Of a stretch of DNA of 64,000 nucleotides, positions 1-10,334 are shown piece after piece. A program made the position numbers and the translations under genes. The notes beneath the pieces are model-generated. The model was not told the DNA's origin, made no database searches, and saw nothing but the letters and a program-made list of their open reading frames with translations. Position 1 is the stretch's first letter; every line of letters begins with the position of its first letter. Source of the stretch: Sandaracinus amylolyticus (GTDB taxonomy: Bacteria; Myxococcota_A; Polyangia; Polyangiales; Sandaracinaceae); the NCBI RefSeq assembly GCF_000737325.1, contig NZ_CP011125.1, positions 5,456,001-5,520,000 on the forward strand, in the 5' to 3' direction.

Positions 1-161
1 TCCTCGAAGATGCTCGCTTGCACGAGCTGCTCGGGATCGGCGCCCGGAGGCACGTCGAGGGCGACGAGCGGCCACTCCGACGTGTCGCAAAGCCAGCGTA
101 CCGACAGGGCCCACCTCCCTTCGTACGGAGAGCGTATCGTGAATCCGATCGCGCCGATCAC
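1..161 (-). CDS. Partial hypothetical protein entering from the left edge
   Basis: On the minus strand an open frame runs off the left edge and can start at a GTG at 161. The translated part (SPYEGRWALSVRW, then CDTSEWPLVALDVPPG) has three tryptophans and mixed composition, unlike the Arg/Ala-rich noise typical of antisense frames in this DNA. The frame stays open upstream into the antisense of the PAP2 gene, so the start is uncertain, and no ribosome binding site is visible. If real, it is transcribed divergently from the phosphatase gene. I recognise no family. Confidence 0.35.
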   Translation of the reverse strand, partial: MIGAIGFTIRSPYEGRWALSVRWLCDTSEWPLVALDVPPGADPEQLVQASIFE

Positions 162-201
162 GAGGGGTTGTGGAGCGCCCGGTGGCTCGCAGATAGCCGA
201 C

Positions 202-1152
202 GTGCGTCTCTCGATACCTCTCGTGCTCTGCGTGACGATCGTCCCCGCGATGCCGATCGCGGCGCAGGACGTCCCGCGTGATCCGGCGCCGCAGCCCGCG
301 ACGGAGACCCAGGTGCGGACGCCGATCTCGCCGGTCGCGCCGTACGCGGCAGGGCTCGCGGTGTGGGCGACCGCGCTCGGGATCGGGCTCTACGAAGCGC
401 CGTGGAGCAACGGCAGGGTCGACGCGGGCTGGGCCGACGCCGCCCTCGTCGAGCCGGTGATCCCGCCGCTCGACGAGCTCGACGACATCGATCGGGACGA
501 GGCGACGCTCCGCACGATCTCCGACGGCACGCTCGTCGGGACGATGCTCTACACGCAGCTGATCGACATCGTGCTGGTGCCGCTGATCCAAGGCGACGTG
601 CACCTCGTGTGGCAGGCGACCTCGGCGCACTTCCTCGCGCTCGGCACGTCGCTCTCGATCGACGCGATCGCGAAGCACGCGACGTCGCGCGAGCGCCCGT
701 ACGGCCAGCGGCTGTGCCCCGACCACCCCGACTTGCCCCAGTGCAACAACGACGATCTCTACGCGAGCTTCTTCAGCGGGCACACCGCGCTCTCGTTCAC
801 GTCGGCGGGCACGTCGTGCGCGCTGCACCTGTCGCGCGGGCTCTACGGGAACCTCGCGGCCGACATCATCGGCTGCGCGATCCCGGTGGCGGGCGCGGCG
901 ACGACCGGCGCGCTGCGCGTCGCATCCGACAGCCACTACGTCACCGACGTGCTGGTGGGCATGACGGTGGGCTTCGTGAGCGGCTACCTGATCACGCTCG
1001 GCGTGGTGCCGTCGCGGGTGCGCGTGCCGGTCGGAGAGGTGGCGCAGGCGAGCTCCGACTTCACGTGGGCGGTGGTGCCGACCGCGTCGGTCTCGCACGA
1101 GCAGGAGGTGGTCCGCACGACGGTCGGCGCGGCAGCGACGGGCACCTTCTAA
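202..1152 (+). CDS. PAP2 superfamily phosphatase, exported
   Basis: A 316-residue protein of the PAP2 (type 2 phosphatidic acid phosphatase) superfamily, which removes phosphate from lipid or isoprenoid phosphates at the membrane or in the periplasm. The three signature segments are present: K-x6-RP (K158, R165, P166), SGH at 192-194, and R239-x5-H245-x3-D249. I chose the GTG at 202 because it opens directly on a signal peptide (RLSIPLVLCVTIVPAMPIAAQ); the upstream in-frame extension from base 10 looks non-coding. A Pro-rich linker precedes the hydrophobic core. The substrate cannot be told from the sequence; undecaprenyl-diphosphate or a phospholipid phosphate are the usual choices. It stands alone ahead of the carboxylase operon. 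Confidence 0.8.
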   Translation: MRLSIPLVLCVTIVPAMPIAAQDVPRDPAPQPATETQVRTPISPVAPYAAGLAVWATALGIGLYEAPWSNGRVDAGWADAALVEPVIPPLDELDDIDRDEATLRTISDGTLVGTMLYTQLIDIVLVPLIQGDVHLVWQATSAHFLALGTSLSIDAIAKHATSRERPYGQRLCPDHPDLPQCNNDDLYASFFSGHTALSFTSAGTSCALHLSRGLYGNLAADIIGCAIPVAGAATTGALRVASDSHYVTDVLVGMTVGFVSGYLITLGVVPSRVRVPVGEVAQASSDFTWAVVPTASVSHEQEVVRTTVGAAATGTF

Positions 1153-1204
1153 CCCCCCGAGAGCTTCGTCATCGCGCGTACTTCCGGGCGCGTCGCCGCT
1201 GCGC

Positions 1205-1210
1205 TACGGT
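1205..1210 (+). promoter_or_regulatory. Putative -10 element for a leaderless accC mRNA
   Basis: TACGGT lies 9 bases before the ATG at 1220, and no Shine-Dalgarno-like sequence lies between. The spacing would put the transcription start at or next to the start codon. No convincing -35 box is visible. One of a set of similar elements in this window. Confidence 0.45.
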
Positions 1211-1219
1211 GCCGCCCTC

Positions 1220-2559
1220 ATGAGCCCAGGGCCCATCTTCCGTCGCCTCTTCGTGGCGAACCGAGGCGAGGTCGCGGTGCGCGTCGCGCGAGCGTGCGAC
1301 GCGCTCGGCATCACGCCGGTGTTCGGCGTGTCCGAAGCGGATCTCGACGCGCCGTACCTGAGCGGGCGCGAGCGCGTCGTGCTCGGTCCGGGGCGCGCCG
1401 CGCTCAGCTACCTCGACATGACGCGCGTGGTGCAGGCCGCGAAGCAGTCGCGGTGCAGCGCGCTCCATCCGGGCTGGGGCTTCCTCAGCGAGAACCCGAC
1501 GTTCGCGGCGCTGTGCGAGCAGCACGGGATCACGTTCGTCGGTCCGCCGGCGCGCGCGATGGCGCTGATGGGCCGCAAGACGCCCGCGAAGGACGCGATG
1601 CGGCGCGCGGGGCTCACGCTCATCCCGGGCAGCGACGGCGTGCTGCGTGATGCGGACGCGGCGCTCGAGGCCGCGGAGCGCACGGGCTATCCGGTGCTCT
1701 TCAAGGCGGAGAGCGGCGGCGGCGGGCGCGGCATGCGCATCGCGCGGTCGCGCGACGAGGTGAAGAGCGCGTTCGACGACGCGCGCGCCGAGGCGACCGC
1801 CGCGTTCGGCGATCCGCGCGTGTACATGGAGAAGCTGCTCGAGGGCGGCCGTCACGTGGAGATCCAGCTCATGGCGGATCGCTACGGCGACGTGATCCAC
1901 GTCGGTGAGCGCGACTGCACGGTGCAGCGCAACCACCAGAAGCTGATCGAGGAGTCGCCCTCGCCCGTGCTCTCGGAGAGCGAGCGCGCGCGGACGCTCG
2001 CGGCGGCGGTGCACGCGACGCGCAGCATCGGCTACGTCGGCGCGGGCACGATGGAGTTCCTCATGGACGAGCAGGGAACGCTGCGGTTCATGGAGATGAA
2101 CACGCGCCTCCAGGTCGAGCACCCGGTGAGCGAGATGCGCAGCGGGCTCGACCTGATGCGCGAGATGATCCTCGTCGCGGCGGGCCACCGGCTGAGCGTG
2201 GAGCAGGAGCAGGTCACGCTGCGCGGCCACGCGATCGAGTGCCGCATCAACGCGGAAGATCCGCACGAGGGGTTCCGCCCGAGCCCCGGCGCGATCACGC
2301 GCTTCGTGCCGCCGGCGGGCGAAGGCGTGCGCGTCGACACGCACGTCGCGAGCGGGTACGTGGTGCCGCCCTTCTACGACTCGCTGATCGCGAAGCTGAT
2401 CGTGCACGGGCGCGACCGGAGCGAGGCGATCGAGCGCGCGGTGAGCGCGCTCGAGTCGTTCGTGGTCGACGGCGTGAAGACGACGATCCCGATGCACCTC
2501 GCGGTGCTCCGTTCCGAAGAGTTCCGCACCAGTCGCTACGACACTCGGAGGATCCCCGG

Positions 2560-2578
<19 letters not shown>
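1220..2578 (+). CDS. accC: Biotin carboxylase subunit of an acyl-CoA carboxylase
   Basis: A 452-residue ATP-dependent biotin carboxylase, the subunit that carboxylates biotin on the carrier protein with bicarbonate. The N-terminal domain opens with [19 protein letters not shown]; the ATP-grasp region has the glycine-rich loop [14 protein letters not shown] and the metal/catalytic segment [28 protein letters not shown] (split here from a longer run); the C-terminal domain has [13 protein letters not shown]. Length matches free-standing AccC proteins (about 450). It is the first gene of a three-gene operon: the carboxyltransferase begins 19 bases before its stop. With its neighbours it forms a complete biotin-dependent carboxylase, probably for propionyl-CoA or a related acyl-CoA rather than the essential fatty-acid enzyme, because the partner is a single-chain carboxyltransferase. 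Confidence 0.93.
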
Positions 2579-4283
<1,705 letters not shown>

Positions 4284-4287
<4 letters not shown>

Positions 4288-4892
4288 GCGGCGCGATCGA
4301 TGGACGTCGCTTCGTCGGCGAGCTCGCGCTGATCGCGCGCGCCGGGGAGAACGGACGCACCGAGCTGCTCGCGCCGCGACCGGGTCTCTTCCGCGCGGCG
4401 CCGCAGGAAGGCGCGCTGTTCGCGCCGGGGATGGTGCTGGGCGAGCTCGAGGTGCTCGGGGCGCGCTACCGGCTGATCGTGCCCGCGAGCGCGCAGGGCG
4501 CGGTGGTCGCGCTGCCGGAAGGACGTCGCGTCGCGCGGCGTCCGGTGCAGCACGGCGAGCGTCTGGTCACGCTCGATCCCGCAGCGGTCGTGGGCGCGTC
4601 GGCGAGCGCGGCCGAGCAGCGCGGCGCGGCGGGCGCGGGCCTCGCGTTCCGCGCGCCGATGAGCGGGCGCTACTACGCGAAGCCGGGCCCCGACGCCGAG
4701 CCGTTCGTGAAGGTCGGCGACGTGATCGAGACGGGGCGCACGATCGCGCTGCTCGAGGTGATGAAGACGTTCAACCGCGTGCAGTACGGCGGCGCGAGCG
4801 TGCCCGAGCGCGCGAAGGTCGTCGCGATCGTCCCGAAGGACGGCGACGACGTGAACGGCGGCGATCCGATCCTCGCGCTCGAGCCGGCCTGA
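4284..4892 (+). CDS. Biotin carboxyl carrier protein with a second, degenerate lipoyl-like domain
   Basis: A 202-residue biotin carrier starting in an ATGA overlap with the carboxyltransferase stop. Residues about 122-200 form the biotinyl domain: [17 protein letters not shown], then [13 protein letters not shown] with biotinyl lysine K161 (EVMK, as in many AccB-like carriers). Residues about 28-100 look like an earlier copy of the same fold ([17 protein letters not shown], then [20 protein letters not shown]) in which the Met-Lys pair is replaced by Leu-Gly, so it cannot carry biotin. It supplies the third part of the carboxylase encoded by the operon. The repeat array begins 11 bases after its stop. 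Confidence 0.88.
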
Positions 4893-4903
4893 ACGGCGTC
4901 GAA

Positions 4904-5236
4904 CATCGGCTCGCCCCCGCCCAGGTCCCTCCGTCCGCGTGCTCCGCACGCTCCCATGCGGGCCCTGCGCACTCCACATCGGCTCGCCCGCCCAGGTCCC
5001 TCCCGTCCGCGTGCTCCGCACGCTCCCGTGCGGCCCTGCGCAGGCGAGCACTGCACATCGGCTCGCCCGCCCAGTCCCTCCCGTCCGCGTGCTCCGCACG
5101 CTCCCGTGCGGGCCCTGCGCAGGCGAGCACTCCCGCTGGGGCTCCAAATCGGCTCGCCCGCTCAGGTCCCTCCCGTCCGCGTGCTCCGCACGCTCCCGTG
5201 CGGGCCCTGCGCAGGCGAGCACTCCCGCCTGGGCTA
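4904..5236. repeat. Four-copy palindromic repeat array filling the gap after the carboxylase operon
   Basis: Four copies start near 4904, 4977, 5056 and 5147 (spacing of the common core 72, 78 and 92 bases). Each holds GCGTGC-TCC-GCACGC and, overlapping it, CCGCACG-CTCC-CGTGCGG (cores at 4944, 5016, 5094, 5186), so the middle segment can pair with either side. Copies 2-4 are also bounded by inverted GCTCGCC and GGCGAGC. Copy 1 lacks the right arm and has a one-base mismatch in the stem. No convincing coding frame crosses it. It resembles REP/BIME-type intergenic elements and could act as a transcript end or mRNA-stabilising structure. Confidence 0.85.
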
Positions 5237-5638
5237 ACACCAGCTGGCGGGCCAGCGATCGAGCCGCGCGACGAGGCGTTCCTCGGTGCGGCGGTGCTCG
5301 AGATCGCGCGCGTCGGCCGAGCCGACCTCGGTCCACGCGACCCCGCGATCCTCGCTGACGAAGAAGCGCTCGCGGCGCGAGCCTTCGTCGGTGTCGTTCG
5401 CGCGCCAGCCCTCGGCGACGCGCGCGAGCAGTCGATCGCCGACGTCCCAGACGTCGACCCCGAACCCGTGCGTCACCGCGAGCCCTCCGACGTGACCCGC
5501 GCCGACCGCGAGATCCTCCGCGATCAGCGCGCGAGACGCGCCTCGCACGCACCACACGTCCTCGCGCGCCGGCTCACCCGCGACCGCGTCGCGGGCCTCG
5601 GTCACGACGAAGACGGCCATCTCGTCGTCGTCCCCCAT
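5234..5638 (-). CDS. Hypothetical protein with an Asp-box-like motif
   Basis: A 134-residue protein starting at the ATG at 5638 and ending at the edge of the repeat array. The only recognisable element is SEDRGVAWTEV near residue 97, which fits the Asp-box pattern S-x-D-x-G-x-x-W found in beta-propeller and sialidase-like repeats. The remainder (GFGVDVWDVGDRLLARVAEG and similar) alternates hydrophobic and polar residues as beta-rich proteins do. One Asp-box alone is too short for a full propeller, so this may be the tail of a decayed larger gene or a small stand-alone protein. No signal peptide is visible. Function unknown. Confidence 0.55.
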   Translation of the reverse strand: MGDDDEMAVFVVTEARDAVAGEPAREDVWCVRGASRALIAEDLAVGAGHVGGLAVTHGFGVDVWDVGDRLLARVAEGWRANDTDEGSRRERFFVSEDRGVAWTEVGSADARDLEHRRTEERLVARLDRWPASWC

Positions 5639-5709
5639 GTGTCGACGATCGCACCAAACTGGCGCGAATACCGCAAGAAACTGCGCAGCGCGCGATGGGT
5701 CGCGGGCGA

Positions 5710-6249
5710 TCAGCGCCGCACGAGGTGCAGCAGCGAGCCGGGCGCGCCGCTCGGAGCGCGCAGATCGGCGAGCGCGGCGCGGACGCAGCCTTCCTCCGCC
5801 GAGCCCCCGAGCTCACCGCCGAGCCCGAGGGTGATCGCGCCCGTCGCGTCCCACTCGACGCGCACGACGACGCGCTCGCTCGAGGCGCACGCGAGCACGT
5901 CCTCGCGTCGTGCATCGAGCGATGCGCGCACCGCGCTCGTCGCGGCGTCGTCGCCGCTCGGCGCGCTCTCGCCGCCGCTCGTCTCGACCGGCGCCGTGGT
6001 CGCGCTCTCCGCGCCCGACGCGTCCGCGAAGCGCACGCGGATGCACTCGGGCTCGTTGTCCGACGTGGTGCACGCGACGTCGACGTGACGGCCGCATCCG
6101 CTCGCGCGCCATGCGCTCTCCGCGCGCTGCACCAGGTCGACGTCGTCGCAGTCGATCCAGTCGCGCGCCCGATCGCGCGCACGCGACTCGGCGTCCCACG
6201 CGCCGCATCCCGCGCACGCGGCGACGAGCGCGACGACGAGCGCCCTCAC
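5710..6249 (-). CDS. Lipoprotein with AgmX/TonB-like C-terminal domain
   Basis: A 179-residue lipoprotein starting at GTG 6249, which overlaps the stop of the upstream SDR gene. The N-terminus (RALVVALVAACAGC) is a lipoprotein signal, with C12 or C15 as the modified cysteine. A cysteine-rich region follows (residues 30-70), then a Ser/Glu-rich linker, then a C-terminal domain of about 75 residues: SLDARREDVLACASS, RVVVRVEWDATGAITLG, GCVRAALADLR. That domain, with cysteines at 121 and 155, has the same pattern as the C-termini of the lipoprotein at 17016 and the pseudokinase at 19520. Probably a periplasmic envelope component; partner unknown. Confidence 0.75.
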   Translation of the reverse strand: MRALVVALVAACAGCGAWDAESRARDRARDWIDCDDVDLVQRAESAWRASGCGRHVDVACTTSDNEPECIRVRFADASGAESATTAPVETSGGESAPSGDDAATSAVRASLDARREDVLACASSERVVVRVEWDATGAITLGLGGELGGSAEEGCVRAALADLRAPSGAPGSLLHLVRR

Positions 6250-7055
6250 GAGCCTTCGCTCGTGCGACGCGTCTTCATCATGTGGCGCACGACCGGCACC
6301 ACGACGCGGTTCGGGATCACGCTCGCGAGCACCGCGCCCGCGCGGTTCACCGCGCCCGGCACCACGATCACCCGGCCCGCCGCGTACCCCGCGAGCGCGC
6401 GCTCGACGGTCTCCTGCGGCGTGAGGACCGCGGCACGCTGCGCCGGCGGGATCTCGATCTTCGCGCGCGTCTGGAACCCGGTCGGCACGGGCCCCGGGCA
6501 GAGCACGCTCACGCGCACGCCGGTCCCACGCAGCTCCTCCGCGAGCGCCTCGCCGAAGCTGCGCACGAACGTCTTCGTCGCGCCGTACACCGCGAACATC
6601 GGCGTCGGCTGGAACGCGGCGGTCGACGCGACGAGCAGCACGCCACCGCGACGGCGCGCCACCATGCCGGGCAGCACGTGGTGCACCACGCCGACGACCG
6701 CCTCGCAGTTGAGCCGCACCATCTCGGTCTGCGAGCGCGTGGTCTCCTCGACGAAGGGGCCCCACGTGCCGTAGCCCGCGTTCGCGACGACGTGATCGAT
6801 CGCGACGCCGAGCGCGTCGAGCTCGCGCAGCAGCGTGTCGAGCCCTGCTGCATCGGCGAGATCCGCGGCGATCACGCGCGCTTGGACGCCGTGCGCGGCG
6901 CCGAGCTGCGCGGCCAGCGCGCCGAGCTTCTCGCGCGAGCGCGCCGTGAGCACGACGTTGCACCCGCGCTCCGCGAGCTGCCGCGCGAGCTCCTCGCCGA
7001 GCCCCGAGCTCGCGCCGGTGATCAGCGCCCATCGACCGCCGAAGAGTCCGTCCAT
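6246..7055 (-). CDS. Short-chain dehydrogenase/reductase (classical SDR)
   Basis: A 269-residue SDR. It has the nucleotide-binding TGASSGLGEELARQL at about residues 13-27, an NAG motif (VVANAGYGTW), and the active-site YGATK (Tyr-x3-Lys). An unusual C-terminal extension (VPGAVNRAGAVLASVIPNR, then VVRHMMKT) is like SDRs of the DltE/YqjQ type and may touch the membrane. I start it at the ATG at 7055, because the longer frame adds a non-SDR tail and because TACGAA lies 9 bases upstream on the coding strand. Its last bases overlap the GTG of the lipoprotein gene. The oxidised or reduced substrate cannot be inferred. Confidence 0.88.
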   Translation of the reverse strand: MDGLFGGRWALITGASSGLGEELARQLAERGCNVVLTARSREKLGALAAQLGAAHGVQARVIAADLADAAGLDTLLRELDALGVAIDHVVANAGYGTWGPFVEETTRSQTEMVRLNCEAVVGVVHHVLPGMVARRRGGVLLVASTAAFQPTPMFAVYGATKTFVRSFGEALAEELRGTGVRVSVLCPGPVPTGFQTRAKIEIPPAQRAAVLTPQETVERALAGYAAGRVIVVPGAVNRAGAVLASVIPNRVVVPVVRHMMKTRRTSEGS

Positions 7056-7064
7056 GCGGCGCCC

Positions 7065-7070
7065 TTCGTA
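7065..7070 (-). promoter_or_regulatory. Putative -10 element for the SDR gene
   Basis: On the minus strand TACGAA lies 9 bases before the ATG at 7055, with no Shine-Dalgarno sequence between. It supports the short start of the SDR and a leaderless mRNA. Weaker than the others because the last base is A, not T. Confidence 0.35.
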
Positions 7071-7092
7071 GCGCGGCGCGCGCTCCGCGACC

Positions 7093-7626
7093 ATGCTCGC
7101 CCCCCGCACGCGCATGAGCTGGCTCGGCGACGACACGCCCCTCGGCTGGGCGATCACCCTCGCCTACGCGATCGCGGCGGGCGTGACGCTCCATGCGGCG
7201 CGCGGCGTGCGCGCCGTCGCAGTGCGCCGCTTCGTGGTGCTGAGCGGGCTCGCGCTCGCGGCGCTCGCGGTCAACAAGCAGCTCGATCTCCAGACCGCGG
7301 TGTTCCGCGCCGGACGCAGCGCGACGTTCGCGCTCGGGCTCTACGAGCATCGCGATCGACTGCACGTGTTCTTCCCGGTGCTCGTAGGAGCGGTGCTGCT
7401 CGTCGTGCTCGTGGTGCTCGCGGTCGCGCTGCGGAGGCACGTGCGCGCGCTCGCGACGATGCTCGCGGGATGGGCGCTCCTCGCCGTCTTCGTGGTGGTG
7501 CGCGTCGCGCTGTTCAGCCACCTCGTGCGCGTGCTCGGATGGACGTGGCTCGAGAGCGCGTGGCCCGCGCTGCTCGAGCTCGGCGCGATCACGCTGATCG
7601 CGATCGGCGCGCGACGCGCCCGGTGA
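7093..7626 (+). CDS. Small polytopic membrane protein
   Basis: A 177-residue hydrophobic protein with about five predicted membrane segments (GWAITLAYAIAAGVTL; FVVLSGLALAALAVN; VFFPVLVGAVLLVVLVVLAV; MLAGWALLAVFVVVRVALF; and a C-terminal AWPALLELGAITLIAIGA). Charged loops are short and no catalytic motif or known family is apparent. Start is either the ATG at 7093 or the in-frame ATG at 7114. It is divergent from the SDR gene and its stop abuts the stop of the gene at 7627 on the opposite strand. Function unknown. Confidence 0.72.
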   Translation: MLAPRTRMSWLGDDTPLGWAITLAYAIAAGVTLHAARGVRAVAVRRFVVLSGLALAALAVNKQLDLQTAVFRAGRSATFALGLYEHRDRLHVFFPVLVGAVLLVVLVVLAVALRRHVRALATMLAGWALLAVFVVVRVALFSHLVRVLGWTWLESAWPALLELGAITLIAIGARRAR

Positions 7627-8907
7627 TCACGGCCCGTTCGGCGGCGCGCACGGCGGCACGACGAAGCTGACGACGTCCTGGCACCAGCTCGGATCCTGCC
7701 CGTTGGACAAGCATTGCTGGGCCTGCGCGCCCCCCGCGAAACGACCGGAGAGCACGACGGTCTCGCCGCAGTTGCGCACGGTGATGCGGTAGTCGACGGG
7801 CCGGCCCTGGATGCAGCTCTCGTAGTGCGCGACGCGCACCGAGTACGTGCCGCGCGGCGCGCGACCGGTCGGCCAGTACACGTGCTCGTTGTCCACGCCG
7901 AGGTTGCCGCTGCACGCGGCGTTGGCGTCGAGATCGAGGTGCCCGCCGCTCACGCCCGTCGTGTTCCCGAAGTACACGGTGTTGCCGGTGGGATCGGTCA
8001 CGTAGAGATCGAGATCGGTCGCTTCGCTCATCGTGAGCGCGACCTCGACGTCGCCGGTGCCCACCGGGAGCACCGAGAGCTCGCGCGTGACCCACGGCGA
8101 CATGCGGCCCTGATCGTCGATCGCCGCGATGCGCGCCACGACGCGGAACGCCTGGCCCGACGACGCGAGCGTTCCGTCCTGACGGATCGGCGCGCCGATC
8201 GTGAAGCGCACCGTCGCTCCGTCGGAGCCGCTCGCCGAGACCACGCCGAGCTCCGTCGGCACCGTCGCGGGCAGGACGAAATGACCGCGGTATCCGTCGA
8301 ACGCGATCGTGTACGCGGTCACGCCCGGACCGCCGCTCGCGTCGGCCGCGCGCACGCGCGCCTCGGCGGGCACGCCCGCGAGGATCGTGAGCGGCCGATC
8401 GGGCTGCTCGCCGACGTCGTGTCCGATGCGCGGCGCGGGCTGTCCGGACGCGCTCGGTGCGGAGCCCGGCTGATAGCGCGCACCGTGCACGATCCACGGC
8501 GTGTCCGCGCTGCGCCCGGATTGCCACGGCTGCGGCAGCGGAGTGCGACCGAGCGCGCGATCGGAGGGGATCATGCCCTCGACGCGAACGTGCGGGCTCG
8601 GCACGTAGCGACGGCGCATCTCGGCGAGGGGATCGCCGGTGGGACGCGGCCCGGTCGGATCGCCCGGCGCGCTCGCCGTGGGATCGCCGGCGGCCGGAGC
8701 GTCCTCGTGGTCGCGCGTGTCGAGCGCCGGCTGCGCGAAGCGCGTCCACGCCCCGGCGACGAGCCCCAATCCTCCCGCGAGCAGCGCGACCGCGAGCAAC
8801 GCGACGACGCACCCGATCGCGACGCGCCGGCCGCCCCCGGTCGGCTCGGGAGGGTCGGTCAGGCGATCGTCGATCCGCGCGCGGCGCTCGGAGGAGGTGC
8901 GAGCCAC
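7627..8907 (-). CDS. Membrane-anchored protein with YfaP/DUF2135-like C-terminal domain
   Basis: A 426-residue protein with one N-terminal membrane anchor (RRVAIGCVVALLAVALLAGG, residues about 29-48) and a large extracytoplasmic part. A low-complexity Pro/Ala/Thr linker follows, then beta-rich sequence. The segment about 320-385 (ATDLDLYVTDPTGNTVYFGN, HLDLDANAAC, DNEHVYWPTGRAPRGTYSVRV) matches what I know of the YfaP/DUF2135 type: a beta-sandwich with an Asp/Asn-rich, probably calcium-binding, loop that reports vectors of the form D-L-D-L-x-V. Start GTG at 8907 is supported by a TAGGAT six bases upstream. Role unknown; likely an outer-surface or periplasmic binding protein. Confidence 0.75.
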   Translation of the reverse strand: MARTSSERRARIDDRLTDPPEPTGGGRRVAIGCVVALLAVALLAGGLGLVAGAWTRFAQPALDTRDHEDAPAAGDPTASAPGDPTGPRPTGDPLAEMRRRYVPSPHVRVEGMIPSDRALGRTPLPQPWQSGRSADTPWIVHGARYQPGSAPSASGQPAPRIGHDVGEQPDRPLTILAGVPAEARVRAADASGGPGVTAYTIAFDGYRGHFVLPATVPTELGVVSASGSDGATVRFTIGAPIRQDGTLASSGQAFRVVARIAAIDDQGRMSPWVTRELSVLPVGTGDVEVALTMSEATDLDLYVTDPTGNTVYFGNTTGVSGGHLDLDANAACSGNLGVDNEHVYWPTGRAPRGTYSVRVAHYESCIQGRPVDYRITVRNCGETVVLSGRFAGGAQAQQCLSNGQDPSWCQDVVSFVVPPCAPPNGP

Positions 8908-8913
8908 GCGGCG

Positions 8914-8919
8914 ATCCTA
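8914..8919 (-). promoter_or_regulatory. Putative -10 element for a leaderless mRNA
   Basis: On the minus strand TAGGAT lies 6 bases before the GTG at 8907, with no ribosome binding site between. Confidence 0.45.
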
Positions 8920-8948
8920 CGCCGGGCGTGGCGCGTTCCTCCGCGGTT

Positions 8949-10250
8949 TCAGCGCGCCGCGCGTGCTGCCGCGAGCATCGGCTCGTACGCCGCGCGCAGC
9001 GCCGGTGCGTCCTCGCGCGCGACCGTCGCGTGCCGTCGCCCGAGGTCGTCGCCGGTGAGCAGCACGAGCTCCTGGAACGCACGCGAGCGCAGCGCCGGCG
9101 AGTCCTGGTCGAGCGCCTCGAGCAGCCACGCGGCGCGTCCTCGCGTGCGCTGCGCGCGCCACCAGAACCGCCAGGGAAGACGATACGCGCCGTGATCGCG
9201 CGCAGTCAGGATGCGCAGCGCATCGCGCGCCGCGGTGGCGATCGGCTCGGCGTCCGCGAGCGCCTCGACGAGGAGCGGCACGCTCGCGGCCTCGCGCATG
9301 CGGCCGAACGTGCGCGCGGCGGTGCGCCGCCAGAACGGAGGCGCGCTGCGATCGACGAGCGCGACGCGCAGCCGGCCGAGCATCGCGGCGAGCGCGGGCT
9401 GGCCCTGGTGCGCGCAGAGCGCGAGCGCGGCGAAGTCCGCGATCGTCGCGTCGTCGTCGGCGAGCGCGCGAACCAGCGGCTCGACGAGCTCGGCCGAGGG
9501 CGCCTGCGCCGCGACGCGCGCCGCGCACACTCGCACGTGCCACGCGTGCCCGGGCGCGAGGAGCGCGGCGAGGTGCGGCCCCGACGCCGTGCCGAACGCC
9601 GCGAGCACCGCGCACGCGGCCGAGATCTGATCGGCGCGCGTGCGCGGCCGCAGGTGCGCGAGATCGAGCCACAGCAGGCCCGGGAACTCGCGGGCGATGC
9701 GCGGCAGCAGCGGCAGCCCCTCGCGCAGCGCGCGCGGGCCGAGCGCCGCGAGGTGATCGGGCCCCGAGCGCGCGATCTCCGACGCGAGCTGTGCGAGGCG
9801 ATCGGGCGGCTCTTCCGGCACGATCGCGGGCGGGCTCGACGCGCGTGCGGTGCGGACGATCGCGGTGGTGGGATCGTCCCGCCTGCGCGGCTTCGGCGCG
9901 CTCGCGCTCTCGGGGCGCACCGCTGCGCGGAACGTGCTGCGCGTGGCCGGCGCAGGCGCCTCGAGATCGGGCGCGCCCAGGTCCGGCGGGCCCAGATCGG
10001 GCCGCAGCGCATCGAGCACCGGGTCGAGCTCGTCGTCGCGCGCGACCTCGAGCGCCAGCCGCGGCGGCTCGAGGCTCACCCGCGCGATCGCGCGCCGCTC
10101 GATGACGCTCTCGTCCTCGGCCTCGCGCACCTGGATCTCGTGCACCTCGATGTCGTGCACCTCGACGTCGCGCACCTCGGCCTCGCGCGCCGCGGCCGGC
10201 GTGTTCGCGCGTGAACGTGGATGCCCGCCCTCGCCGTCCCCCGAGCTCAT
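8949..10250 (-). CDS. HEAT-repeat protein with charged N-terminal repeat
   Basis: A 433-residue cytoplasmic protein. The C-terminal two thirds are alpha-helical repeats of the HEAT/PBS-lyase type (FWRRTAARTFGRMREAASVP, PLVRALADDDATIADFAALA), which normally serve as protein-binding scaffolds. Residues about 20-50 are a run of six-residue units (EVRDVE-VHDIEV-HEIQVR) encoded by an imperfect 18-base repeat. A linker with Arg/Pro separates the two. I chose the ATG at 10250 over the upstream one at 10298 because the extra 16 residues look non-coding. No enzymatic motif; the partner is unknown. Confidence 0.75.
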   Translation of the reverse strand: MSSGDGEGGHPRSRANTPAAAREAEVRDVEVHDIEVHEIQVREAEDESVIERRAIARVSLEPPRLALEVARDDELDPVLDALRPDLGPPDLGAPDLEAPAPATRSTFRAAVRPESASAPKPRRRDDPTTAIVRTARASSPPAIVPEEPPDRLAQLASEIARSGPDHLAALGPRALREGLPLLPRIAREFPGLLWLDLAHLRPRTRADQISAACAVLAAFGTASGPHLAALLAPGHAWHVRVCAARVAAQAPSAELVEPLVRALADDDATIADFAALALCAHQGQPALAAMLGRLRVALVDRSAPPFWRRTAARTFGRMREAASVPLLVEALADAEPIATAARDALRILTARDHGAYRLPWRFWWRAQRTRGRAAWLLEALDQDSPALRSRAFQELVLLTGDDLGRRHATVAREDAPALRAAYEPMLAAARAAR

Positions 10251-10334
10251 GGCGGCGCGAGAAATGCCCGTTCTGCGCGGCGCACGCAAGGACCGCAATC
10301 GGCGATCGCCGGGCGCGATCGGGGACGTCCGACC

